Shown here in pieces: positions 26,994 through 37,054 of a stretch of 37,330 nt of DNA (the first letter of the stretch is position 1; the number at the start of each line of letters is the position of its first letter). The DNA comes from Nemertoderma westbladi (taxonomy: Eukaryota; Xenacoelomorpha; Nemertodermatida; Nemertodermatidae): contig JAUCBJ010000285.1 of the NCBI GenBank assembly GCA_032718475.1, forward strand, positions 1 to 37,330, written 5' to 3'. The notes beneath the pieces are model-generated. The model had not been told where the DNA came from, ran no database searches, and saw nothing but the letters and a program-made list of their open reading frames with translations. Both the position numbers and the translations under genes were made by a program.

Positions 26994-28600
26994 TGTTGCC
27001 GTTATTCCTACACCAGGGGGGAAAAACGCCGATGCTGGAGACGTGACTTAACAGACCACCGAGCCCCGGCCAGTCACCGGATATTGATTGTGGGGAGGGA
27101 ATATTTTCTAAGATGCAAGTTTGCGGTTGAGAAAAGCTGCATTAGTTGGATATACTCTTTAATGTAACTGAACTCTGTTGAACCTTGTTCAACAATATTG
27201 AAACTTGATTAAGAATAATTTTGGGCTTCCCCAAATCAATATACACCAAATATTCACAATAATTATACACGATAATATAAATCCCTACGGTATATTATTT
27301 AATAACCCACTGTTCGCTCAGAATTTTAGCCTACCTAATGTTCCTCAGATTTTCCCTCAGTCCCAGTCTTAGTACCGTAGTGTCGGTGTCGGTCGACCCT
27401 GTCGCGTGTCCGTTCCACCCCTCACGAACCCCGAAGGGAACGATCATCGAGAACCAGCACGGCTTGGCTAAGGGTCGGTCCAGTCGGTAGACTCTGTCGC
27501 GTATCCGTACCACCCCTCTCGAACCCCGAAGGGTTCGGTCATCGAGAACCAGTACGGCTTGGCTAGGAGTCTGTCATGTCGGTGGACCCGTTCGCGTGTC
27601 CGTTCCACCCCTCACGAACCCCGAAGGGTTCGATCATCGAGAACCAGAACGGCTTGGCTAGGGGTCCGTCAGTTCATCACAGAAACCCAACCACCTAGGC
27701 TTTCCGAGTCCGTTTCAGGCTCGTAGTCGCTTCAGCAGCCGAGAAACTGCTCCGAACAGTCGGTAGGCCAGTAGAGTCTAGTCGAGTCTAGTCCTTTGTC
27801 TTTCGACCCCATCGCGTGTCCGTTCCACCCCTCACGAACCCCGAAGGGAACGATCATCGAGAACCAGAACGGCTTGGCTAAGGGGTCTGTCGTCGGTTCC
27901 CGTCGCAAATCCCAGTCAAGCAGTCAGCGTTCCGAGTTCTTTTCAGGCTCGTAGTAGCTGCCGTTGACCCGAGACCGCTAAGGGCAGTCCTTGTCAAACC
28001 AGTCCTGTGGCCAGCCCTTTCGCATGTCCGTCCCACCCCTCACGAACCCCGAAGGGATCGGTCATCGAGAACCAGTACGGCTTAGGTCAGGGGGCAGTCG
28101 TTAGTTGGCCACCTGTTCGCGTGTCCGCTCCACCCCTCACGAACCCCGGGGTTCGATCATCGAGAACCAGAACGGCTTGGCTACTAAGGGGCCGTCGGTG
28201 CCCGTCGCAAATCCCTGACACAAGCAGTCAGCGTTCCGAGTTCTTTTCAGTCTCGTAGTAGCTGCCGTTGGCCAGGGACCGCTAAGGGCAGTCCTTGTCC
28301 TTTAGGCCTGGCGCATTACCAAATCCACCCCTACAGGCAGCAGGAAGTTGGCCAGGGCCTAATAGTACTCAGGCTAACCTGAATACTGCTTGCATTTTCC
28401 ATCCCCCCTGGCCCTTATAACTATGAAATTATTCCCGTACCCTGTAAGTTGCCCCAAAGTTCGCCCATAAATCGCCCCCAGTTTATTGAATGTGCCCAAA
28501 ACCCATGGTCCCGCACCCAGTAGTAATATCGGAATAATCAATTTTAAATAAATACAAAAATATTCAACTCGCGTTATGGAAAGTTGAAATACCGCGAACA
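26994..28600 (-). repeat. E3 5' LTR (1607 bp)
   Basis: Plus strand TGTTGCCGTT..CCGCGAACA, followed by GAAAG at 28601-28605. It has six degenerate subrepeats of about 65 bp and three copies or variants of the 27-nt motif (27701-27725, 27927-27953, 28231-28257). Long, subrepeat-rich LTRs may work as multi-site enhancers. Confidence 0.95.
27404..28182. repeat. Six LTR subrepeats (about 65 bp)
   Basis: Units start near 27404, 27499, 27594, 27813, 28020 and 28118, each with CCACCCCTCACGAACCCC, a GAACCCCGAAGGGTTC-type hairpin, then ATCGAGAACCAG and ACGGCTTGGCTA. Spacing is irregular because shorter 27-nt-motif blocks lie between some units. Confidence 0.9.
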
Positions 28601-29045
28601 GAAAGTATTATAGAACCCTGAAGACTTAGTGGTTCGGCATTTTTGGTGCACCAAAATTAGGGAGGGGCACTTTTTCCCTGATTGTGCTGTACCAATAATG
28701 ACGTACCAGTAAGACTTGAGGCTTCAATAATACTTTCAATCGATTCAGCGGTCCAGATAACCTATAAAAATGGGTTGAAATGAAAACCTTGTGGTATTTT
28801 CTGAATATCGTAATTTTGAAAATTTGATGTAAGTCTACTTGCCACGCCCTAATTTTGGTGCACCAAAAATGATGTACCACTAAGAATTGAGACTTCTATA
28901 TTACTTTCAATCGATTAAGCGGGCCAGAAAACCCATAAAAATGCGTTGAAATCAAAACTCCTGAGTATTTAACGAATATTGCAATTTTGAAAATTTGAAG
29001 TGCCCCGCCCTAATTAATTATAGTGCACCAAAAATTCCACTTCCC
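28601..29045 (+). repeat. Palindromic repeat units flanking E3 (right part)
   Basis: After the TSD the interrupted unit finishes at a perfect palindrome TTTTGGTGCACCAAAA (28641-28656). Two units in the opposite orientation follow, sharing TACTTTCAATCGATT, GCGG-CCAGA and GAATAT-G-AATTTTGAAAATTTGA. A second perfect 18-bp palindrome is at 28852-28869 and a third TGCACCAAAA lies near 29023. Together with 17425-17538 this is a foldback array of about 200-bp units, perhaps a MITE or satellite. Confidence 0.75.
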
Positions 29046-29385
29046 TTACATTCTTATATATGTAGAGTGCAGAGTGTAGTAGAGTGCTGCATACGAATCA
29101 GAATCAGTAAAAAAAGCCCCTATATAAAGAATTACTATCTCACAAATGACCTTGTAAAACTCGAAAATTTCAAAAAATTTCTGCTGGGGACCAAATTTTG
29201 AGGTGGCACCCACATCGAGAAGTTGAAATCTAATTGCAACGCCGTTTTTTTGCAAAAGATGCGCCATTAAATTTGACTAATTCTCGTAAACAATTGGGCT
29301 GGTACATAATGTTGTTGCATAGATACAGTAATTAAAAACTAGGAAGGGGCTGATTGCCCCCCCCCCCCCCCGTGGTAATAGGGTT

Positions 29386-30380
29386 ATGTCTACTTCATTA
29401 GTGGAGACTCCTTTACTGTTCGAAACTGACTCTAGATTCCCTTTAGAAAGTACGAATCCAACATTAACCAGTAGCCAAATCCCAGTAGCTCAGACTAGTA
29501 GCAAGCCTGGAGAACGAAAATCGTTTGGGCAAGAGTTGTCCCTGTCGCCCCGATGGGCCATCCAGCCACTCCGTTGGGTCTCCCGCACCTGCGGATAGAG
29601 GAAGGGCGGCGGAAGATGGGCGACCTTTTCCAGTAACTGACCCAGGATAAGTTAAAATCCGCGGGTCAGTTGAGGGATTTGGAAGGTACATTTAACTCAC
29701 TAAATGGAACAGTACGAGATAATAAAATTGAATTGCAAGAATACAGCAACGTATCGCTCTAGAAAGTGACAAATTAGTAAATATAAAAAAGGGTATAGCA
29801 CCACCCCCTGTAACGCCTTTCAACATCTTAGGTCTGAATCATATCATGCGCAAGGTGTAGAGCCTACACGTATCTATACTGCTAGTGAAGTGGAAACTCC
29901 TGTAGCAAACCATACTAATCGTATTAATAAACCAACTTATGATATCCCATATGCGCCTGACTATAATCCTAGAAATATATATTCTGACAATTTGATATTG
30001 AACAATACGATGGCTCAGTAGAGTTTTACGCGTCTGGTGGCTAGAACAGAGGCCTGTCAAGCCATAAAGGTGGAAGAGGTTGTCAAGTTTAATGGAGATG
30101 AGATGAAGTGGCTGCCTTTTAATGAATATTATAAGGATAACATACAAAACTCTGTATTATCAAATGGAGAGAAGCTACGATTCCTCATCAAGTGCTTGGA
30201 AGGTCCCCCGTAATTGATGGCATTAAAGTTCATTGGACACCCTGATGGACTAAGAAAAGTTTGGAATCCACTAAACATCAGGTATGGTAATAGGACTTAC
30301 ATAGCTAGATACTTGTATGCGAAAGTAGTAGTGCCCAGGAGGTTCCCTAGTAATGGAATCAGAGTTTTCCGATGAGGTTC
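29386..30380 (+). pseudogene. E4 gag remnant
   Basis: Pieces in changing frames: a helical stretch near 29650-29755 (QLRDLEGTFNSLNGTV), then a DUF1759-like block about 30060-30330 with VVKFNGDEMKWLPF, EKLRFLIKCLEGPP and NIRYGNRTYIARY. TAA interrupts it after EGPP. The first 70-codon frame has no family signature. Confidence 0.65.
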
Positions 30381-30540
30381 AGGAGATCTGTAGACAGTTA
30401 GACTGACTGGTTAACTCCTTTATGTTACACCGAGTATGAGAGTCAAACCTCATACGATGAGGATAGCGGACCAGACATCACTCGTTATTACATAGCGAGT
30501 TTGATAAGGTGAGTGAACAAAGGCTTTGATAAACAACAAA

Positions 30541-31001
30541 GTACGGATCCCTAGAGCGGAGTTAAAAGCGGCATTATACACTACTGCCATCGGCAGAAAC
30601 ATAATGGAACAGATAGAATAATAAATAATCCATTGGATAAAACTGTTTATTGGACAGATGCATTACTCGTTCTAGAATATCTTACTAACGAAGTCTGCCA
30701 GTTCAGCATCTTTGTCACCAACCGAGGAGCTGTTATACTTAGTCGGACTAATATAGACCAATGGAGACATTGCCCTGGAACCATTTATCCAGCCAACATC
30801 GCCTCCAGAGGAGCTACACCTAAAGAGCTGATGGATACGCCAGATGACCCTGGAGGTGGCCCTGACTTCCTAAGTAAAGAGGGGGATGAATGCCCCCCCC
30901 CCCCCATCTTACTATGGCTGAGAACAGACAAGCCAAGGGAGCAGAGACCGTTAAACCAAAAACTCGGATGGGTAAATCAAAACTGTTCAAAACAGCGATA
31001 G
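30541..31001 (+). pseudogene. E4 RNase H, C-terminal half
   Basis: VRIPRAELKAALYT (catalytic-Glu region) is followed by stops, then VYWTDALLVLEYL (catalytic Asp region), FVTNRGAV and PANIASRG. It matches the end of Pao RNase H. The start is lost in the internal deletion that joins it to gag. Confidence 0.75.
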
Positions 31002-31079
31002 ATCTGTCGGTACTGCATACTGCAGATGACGATAATAAAGATCCTAAGCAAGTCCCAGTTAAGGCAGTTGTTTATATAT

Positions 31080-32160
31080 GAGAGCGGGATTGGAAGACTG
31101 GTATTCCTGATGTCTTTGAAGGACTCTCTCCTATTATTCACAGAGCGATGGCGTATTATATTTCGTGGAATAGGCTTTGTAAAGCCATAACCTATTCAAA
31201 ACGGTGTTTCCATCACCACTATTCCAAGCCTAAGACAACCGGTGATGCCATCCCATGAGTATTTGAAAAGGTCAATGCCATTAAAGACCTTCCCACTTAT
31301 TGGCTACCTACCACGTTTCTTGCTGATAAGATCACTTACCAGGAGCTTGATGATACCAACAAGCAACTACTGAGACTTCTACAATGTCAATGAGGATCCT
31401 GAGAAGTATATCCTGTTGTTGAAAAATCCACAGAGGATTTATTTTCTAGCATGATGTTTGATGGGTTAATACGTGTCGGAGGGAGATTAACCAACGCACC
31501 CCTTTCCTTTGACACAAAGTTTCCCATACTGGTTGGTAATCTTGAAATACAAATCAAGATGATTGTAGACGTACACAGTAGGCTTTATCATGCTGGTAGG
31601 TAACGAGTTCTTAGCGAAATTAGAACTCGCTATTATTTTAATAAGCCGCTTAAAGCGTTAAATCAAGTTCTTAGGAACTGTATACCCTGTAGGAAAGCAT
31701 TTAGTAGGCCTTTAACCCAGCGAGTGGCAGAATTACCTAGGGAAAGAGTAAGCTGTTATGAACCACCCCTTACTAATACCGGCATGGATTTATTTGGCCC
31801 TATTGAAGTCTATCGCGCTAGAACTATAGTCAAGCGATGGTGCGTTATATTTGTTTGTATGACTTGTAGAGCAATTCATCTGGATATGGTGAATGTTTTT
31901 TCTACCAATAGTTTCATACTCAGTTTACGCTGACAAATCACTCGTTTTGGGACTAGCAACACCATTATTTCGGATAAAGGTACCAACTTCATTGGAGCCA
32001 ACAAGATTAAAGATTACATCAACAACTGGAACCAACGACAGGTAGACGATCAGGTGAAAGTGAAAGCATCCAGCTGGACCTTCAACACCTCCGATGCTCC
32101 TTGGTGGGGAGGAAGTTGGGAGAGACTTATATGTCAAGTTTCAAGTACATTTCACTTTGT
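31080..32160 (+). pseudogene. E4 integrase: HHCC and catalytic core
   Basis: It contains LIRVGGRLTNAPLS, the zinc-binding pattern H-x4-H (DVHSRLYHAG) and C-x2-C (NCIPCRKA), and DD-E core motifs GMDLFGPI, ISDKGTNFIG and WWGGSWERL. A TGA at 31931-31933 and other stops break it. The catalytic triad is still readable. E3 lacks this domain. Confidence 0.78.
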
Positions 32161-32199
32161 AATGTCGTGCCGCGCATATCTCACTGACGAGCTCCTGCG

Positions 32200-32759
32200 A
32201 ACACTGATGGAATAAATCGCCGCCTACCTGAACAAGAGACTGCTTATGCCAGTCTCCTCAAGTCCAGATTCCCTAGAAGCGCTAACACCCGCACATTTTC
32301 TACTCATGAAGCTGGTGGCCATGCTTCCAACTTCGGATATAAATGACGGGGATGAATACTGCAAACAAACTTGGCAAACTTTTGCAGTTATTATCCCTCC
32401 GTTTCGCTGATCATTTTGAGAAATACTATCTTCCGACGCTGCAACTCTGAACTAAATGGTTTGCGCTGCAACAAAACATCAGCTCTGGAGACATGTTTTT
32501 AATTGTCGATTCGGATCTTCCCCGTAAGAGGTGGCAGATAGGTCGTATCATCGAGACCCATATATCCAACAACGGTTTAGTGCGATCAGTAGAACTCCTT
32601 GTTATGAGGCGAAACCACAAGAAGGAAGGAATAGTCTTCGAGACTCAACAATTCAATCGCCCAGTTGGACCTCTGTGTTTATTAGGGCGAGACCGAGAGT
32701 TGTCCGGCAACTATGGTAAGCAGGAGACTCTACCGACGACTACCTCCCAGTTCCAATGA
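32200..32759 (+). pseudogene. E4 Pol C-terminal DUF5641-like tail
   Basis: LEALTPAHFLL near 32276 is the usual junction of integrase and tail. After stops, the frame 32493-32759 reads MFLIVDSDLPRKRWQIGRI, VRSVELLVMRR and RPVGPLCLL, matching the end of BEL/Pao Pol. E3 Pol keeps the equivalent region. Confidence 0.75.
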
Positions 32760-33116
32760 ATATCTATGGATGCAATAACTCATTATTTATGGGAGTGGGT
32801 ATGTGACAACTTTTCTTTCTTTTGATTGTCTCTATTTTTATATTTATGTACGATTTGTTATGTAATTTTATTTTATATTCGTTTTATTTAATTTTATTTA
32901 GTGGAATAAATTTATAAACAATTATTCAGTAAATTAGTGCAATATCTTACATATTTTTAGATTAATTAGTGTTACAATATATATTTTAGATAACGACGGG
33001 AATAAATTTCTTTTTATCCCTTCCTTACTGTCCGTATATTATTATAAATACGTGATTACAGTAAGATGAAGTACTTATTAAAGTACAATCTACCTTGGTT
33101 CTACTGTACTTTAGGC
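32760..33116. other. AT-rich tract between E4 and LINE-C
   Basis: No gene. It could be the E4 3' UTR/LTR. ATTATTGGTAA at 33117-33127 is the left LINE-C target-site duplication. Confidence 0.5.
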
Positions 33117-33136
33117 ATTATTGGTAACTACTACTA

Positions 33137-33438
33137 CTAGGTCGAGCGAACTCGGACAGTGGAAATGAGATCCTTCCAGACTTCCCGATTCTCCATAGTT
33201 GTCGCAATTTCATTTCTCCTAATTTCAGTATCCCTTTCATGTTGATCTATATATGTTATGGCCGGTCGTCCACGACTACGCTTTCCATGAGTTGATTGCC
33301 AGAAAAGTAGATCTGGTATGACCTCGTCTTTACTTCGCCAGCAGTGCCCACTGAATCTTAATCTGCATTCACGGAGGGTGGTTGATACAGGTGGTATTGT
33401 ACCATAAAGCTCGGCGTTTGTCATGTGTTGTCTCCAGC
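33137..33438 (-). pseudogene. LINE-C polyprotein C-terminal end
   Basis: It continues directly after the LINE-B insertion: WRQHMTNAELYG, RECRLRFSGHCWRS, LLFWQSTHGKRSRGRP, ENREVWKDL. Removing LINE-B and one TSD copy rejoins the two halves in frame. The stop is near 33137, then the TAG tail. Confidence 0.82.
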
Positions 33439-34981
33439 ACTGCAGGCAGCAGTGCAGGCTGCTGCAAAGAGCATTAAGACCAATCGTGCCAGTGGAGTAG
33501 ATGGTGTTCCCCCTGAGGTCTTTAAAATACCTGAGTGTTTAAAGCTCATCTATCCCATCATAGTAGACATGTACCGAACAACAAGAGTCCCACAAGAAAT
33601 GAAAACAAATAAGTTGGTGCCAGTTCCCAAGAAGGGCAACCTAACACTCTATGGTTCTTTTCGGGGAATCTCATTGATCTCGATTGCTGCAAAGCTATAC
33701 AATAGGATTCTATTAAATCGCATCAGGGATCCCATTGAGAGACTGCTCCGTGGAAATCAGAATGGGTTCCGTAAAGGTCGTGGGACCATGGAGCCCATTT
33801 TGGCACTTAGAAGGATAATTGAAGAATTATCAAAAAAGAAAGACAGGCATCTGGCTGTTATCTTTGTTGACTTCTTCAAGGCCTTTGATTCAGTCTCTCG
33901 CTCACGTATGTTCAGCATACTTTCATTATATGGGATTCCTGATGAAATTATTGCAGCAATCAGATCAGTATACGATGGTTCGACAACATTTGTGTCTACT
34001 GTTGACGGTGACACAGAACCATTTGAAGTGTTATGGGGCGTCCTCCAAGGAGACACACTTGCACCATTCTTGTTCATTATTGTGGTTGACTATGTTCTAC
34101 GCATGTCCTTAGATCATCATAATGATGATGGGGTGATGATAACTCCACCTACTGGCTCCAGAAGTCGAGGAAATCCTGCCAAGTACCTAACTGATCTAGA
34201 CTTTGCTGATGACTTAGGAGTACTCTCAGAATCATTAGAGGGAGCCCAACGGCTCCTCAGCTCATTAGAACATGCTGCTTCTAGTGTTGGTCTTTTTATT
34301 AACTCCAGAAAGACCAAAATTCTGACCGTTAACTTTGAAAGTCCTCAGCAAGTCTCTGATCGGATGAGCATAAGCTCAAAGGATGGTATGCTTGAGCATG
34401 TGGACGACTTCTGTTACCTGGGATCATGGATCCGGAAGTCAGGTGAGGACCTTCGAATACGTAAGGGAAAGGCATGGGCAGCCTTGAATAGGCTTTCCAG
34501 GATTTGGAAGTCACCGAGAATTAATCGGAAACTTAAGGTCCGATTATTTAGAGCAGCAGTAGTTCCAGTACTCCTCTATGGGAGTCCATGCTGGGCTCTA
34601 ACTGCTGAGGACACCAAATCTCTGGATGGCACATTCACAAGAATGCTACGCCGGGTTCATTGTGTCAAGTACAATGCACACATCTCCAACCAGACACTAT
34701 ATAACATTGGAGGTGTCTCATTGGTTCCCCCAAGCTTGACACTAGAACAAAACCGCCTCCGCTTTGCAGGACATTGCTTTCGCCGTGAGGACCAGCCAGT
34801 GCATAATCTTGTACTTTGGCAGCCTCATGGAGTGAATAAGCATGGTGGACAGCCCATGACTTTCTTGAGACGCATCTTAAAGGACACTGGCCTTAAAGAT
34901 GCGGATGATCTAGCAAATGTCATGGGTGATAGGGAGTTGTGGCGGTGCAATTTTGTTGACAAGCCGGCACAGCATTCTTAA
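33439..34981 (+). CDS. LINE-B reverse transcriptase (APE-type LINE, 5' truncated)
   Basis: Open to TAA at 34979-34981. RT motifs: RASGVDGVPPE, NGFRKGRGTMEP, motif A IFVDFFKAFDSV, motif B GVLQGDTLAPFLF, motif C LDFADD (34195-34213), then YLGSWI and the C-terminal LRFAGHC/LVLWQP region. The endonuclease and RT N-terminus are lost by truncation. A GTG-initiated reading from 33425 starts in LINE-C sequence and is artificial. Clade is uncertain; the microsatellite tail recalls RTE-like elements. Confidence 0.88.
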
Positions 34982-35028
34982 AAATGCAGCTGCAATGCAG
35001 CATGCCGATCCTAGTAGTAGTAGTAGTA
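33439..35028 (+). mobile_element. LINE-B: 5'-truncated non-LTR element inside LINE-C
   Basis: Target-site duplication GTCTCCAGC at 33430-33438 and 35029-35037 (the outer one or two bases are ambiguous against the tail). It begins within the RT, ends with (TAG)n at 35012-35028, and has no stop in its coding part. About 99 percent identical by eye to LINE-A where they overlap, so this family was recently active. Confidence 0.9.
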
Positions 35029-35030
35029 GT

Positions 35031-35587
35031 CTCCAGCTGATGTTTAGGGCTGCCCTTAGCAGTCTTGTGTAGCAACCATCAATTCGTTGTTCAAGTGATT
35101 TAGTCAGTGTCCAGGTCTCACCCCCATATAAAAATACACTTTCCACTGTGGCTCGAAAGAACTTTGTCTTCAGGTGCCTGGAGAGATCTAATTTCCAGAT
35201 GGTATCCATTTTTGATAGAGCTACCCAAGCCTTTGCTATCCTAACTTCTATGTCCTTTTTGCTACTCTCTATCCATGATCCAAGGTACTGGAAGTCATCG
35301 ACCTTCCTTAGTTGATTATTATCAATGGTTGTCAAGTTTCCATCAACATTAAAGGACATGAATTCGGTCTTTGTAGCATTTATATGCAATCCAACCTCCT
35401 TAGCAGCCCTCTCCACTTTATTTAGTAGAAGCTGTGCATTTGCTAGGGTATTCGAGAGCAGGGCGATGTCATCCGCAAAGTCGGTGTCTGTGACTGTAGT
35501 TGCCGGATATCTACTACTTCTGCGTTCTTGAAGTGTGAATCCCAGGTCTTCACCCTTTGTGGCCGTCCTCATTGCGTAATCCAGCAC
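35031..35587 (-). pseudogene. LINE-C reverse transcriptase, FADD-containing part
   Basis: The frame runs from VLDYAMRTAT through TDFADDIALLS (motif C), GLHINATKTEFMSF, DFQYLGSWI and FLYGGETWTLT to AALNISWR, where LINE-B interrupts. Upstream of about 35590 the frame is damaged and the element is truncated. RT motifs A and B are absent. Confidence 0.82.
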
Positions 35588-35618
35588 AATTACAAATTGG
35601 TTGCAAAATTATTGGTAA

Positions 35619-36780
35619 ACGTAGAGTATTAGGAAGGCAAAGTTCAGATCATCGTGTCTCGGCTAAACCATGCTCTGGGTAGACCTTGGAAACGACTTGC
35701 CTCTTCTCATTGACATTGCTTATTGCAATATTGCTCTCATACCATAGTCCTAAAATAATATGTATAGTAGGAGATGTCAATTTAACAGTAAATCTGTCAA
35801 AGTAAATCTGTTAAACCCTTTGACCATCTGAAATTCTAGTCGATTAATATATCGTGGCACCCACCGATATACTTAAAAGACAAAATTTCTAGAATCAGTG
35901 GTTAACGTCCCCAGACATGTTCTGGAATAAATCGGTGCCTATCTTAATTTAAAAATAATAAAATTTACGGGAATAAATTTAAATTCATAACCTCTCATGA
36001 ATTAAATAAAATTTAGGACAATTGTTATAATATTTCCTAAAATTAATCAATTAATAGATCACGGGAGCGGAGATTCACCCTATTACAACAAGTGTGAGAG
36101 AATCCCCTAGCATGCCTTTAAATAGCTGACAAATTTAATAAACGTCACATATAAGGGGAATAATAATAACCACTATTAAATATTAAATAGCATTATTAAA
36201 GCACTATTAAATAGCATCGCAGATCTGTGTGTATGAGAAATACCCTAATTTATTACTGCTAGCTTTGCATAATGTCACCTTGGCAACGACAATGATAGAA
36301 TTAAATATAGTCAGAGAACAATAGAAAGCTTGCCTCATTGAATAGAATGCCTAGTGTATAGTATCTAAGGATACACAACAACAATGTGACATTCTGTAAA
36401 GCATTTGACTAACAGACAACCGGCCCCAAATTGTGCGAATTGTGGCATGAATGTGGAATTTGTGTATTTGTCGGTGAATGTTACTACTAAAGTGTGTTTA
36501 CAGTAGCGAGCCGCAATTGTGAAAGTCGTCCCTTACCTGCGTCCATTATCTCTAGTATCTTGGAGCCCTAGGGACGAACAGTGGAGTGACTTGTGCTGGT
36601 TATTGTTGTCGTTGTGTAGCTACTACGTTGGCGAGAAGCACAGCAATGACAGTACATCAGCGCTGAGGATCTCAGGTTGTCCGGGGGCCGGTTGGGAGGG
36701 TGGTACAGGCAGCCACGCTCGCTAGCCTTTATTATTATCGATAAACTCCCCCATATAAAATGACGGAATTGATAGAGGAA
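35619..36780. other. AT-rich tract, no recognised gene
   Basis: Follows the right LINE-C TSD. The phrase ACGGGAATAAATTT near 35966 resembles one near 32994 on the other side of LINE-C, so both may belong to the same older repeat. Short ORFs at 36519-36888 have no family signature. Confidence 0.4.
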
Positions 36781-36788
36781 GAGAGGAC

Positions 36789-37054
36789 GAGAACTCAGGA
36801 CCTCCGAGACACCGGCTCCCGAGAATCCAAGACTCTTCATATGCTTGAGAACTCGGGAGCTTTGAGACACCGGCTCCAGAGAATCCAAGACTCTTTGTAT
36901 GCTCGAGAACTCAGGAGCTTTGAGACACCGGCTCCAGAGAATCCAAGACTCTTCGTATGCTCGAGAACTTGGGAGCGTTGAGACACCGGCTCCAGAGAAT
37001 CAAAGACTCTTTGTATGCTCGAGAACTCGGGAGCTTCGAGATACCGGCTCCAGA
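36789..37054. repeat. 58-bp minisatellite, about 4.6 copies
   Basis: Units start at 36789, 36847, 36905, 36963 and 37021, each GAGAACTCGGGAGCTTTGAG-like, with ACACCGGCTCC and AAGACTCTT. Since 58 is not a multiple of three, ORFs across it shift frame per unit and are not credible genes. The last 276 bp of the window hold nothing recognisable. Confidence 0.95.

Larger units (their letters stand above)
17539..28600 (-). mobile_element. E3: complete 11.06-kb non-autonomous BEL/Pao-type element with accessory ORF3
   Basis: Two LTRs (17539-18527 and 26994-28600) with TG..CA ends are flanked by GAAAG at 17534-17538 and 28601-28605. Genes are on the minus strand, so the right LTR is the 5' LTR. Element order: leader, 63-codon sORF, gag, shortened pol (protease joined to the DUF5641 tail), repeat spacer, 866-codon ORF3, polypurine tract, 3' LTR. 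Outside one 618-bp indel I count two differences between the LTRs, so insertion was recent. RT, RNase H and the integrase core are absent, so mobility would need help from another element. The sequence is visibly richer in GC and CpG than E1 or E4. Confidence 0.93.
29386..32759 (+). mobile_element. E4: decayed BEL/Pao element with internal deletion
   Basis: Plus-strand Gag, RNase H, integrase and DUF5641 fragments occur in BEL/Pao order, but zinc knuckles, protease and RT are missing between about 30380 and 30541. Many stops and frame changes mark it as old. LTRs were not recognised. Poly-C runs lie at 29357-29371, just before it, and at 30893-30905, within it. Confidence 0.75.
33128..35607 (-). 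mobile_element. LINE-C: 5'-truncated non-LTR element, split by LINE-B
   Basis: Flanked by ATTATTGGTAA at 33117-33127 and 35608-35618 (11-bp TSD). The 3' tail on the minus strand is (TAG)n at 33140-33128. LINE-B lies within its RT C-terminal region. It is more diverged from LINE-A/B than they are from each other, so it is another family, but with the same kind of tail. Confidence 0.85.

Noticed and set aside
27404-28182. Regularly recurring motifs resembling a CRISPR array
   Set aside because: Units are degenerate, about 65 bp, irregularly spaced and inside an LTR of an animal retroelement, so they are LTR subrepeats.
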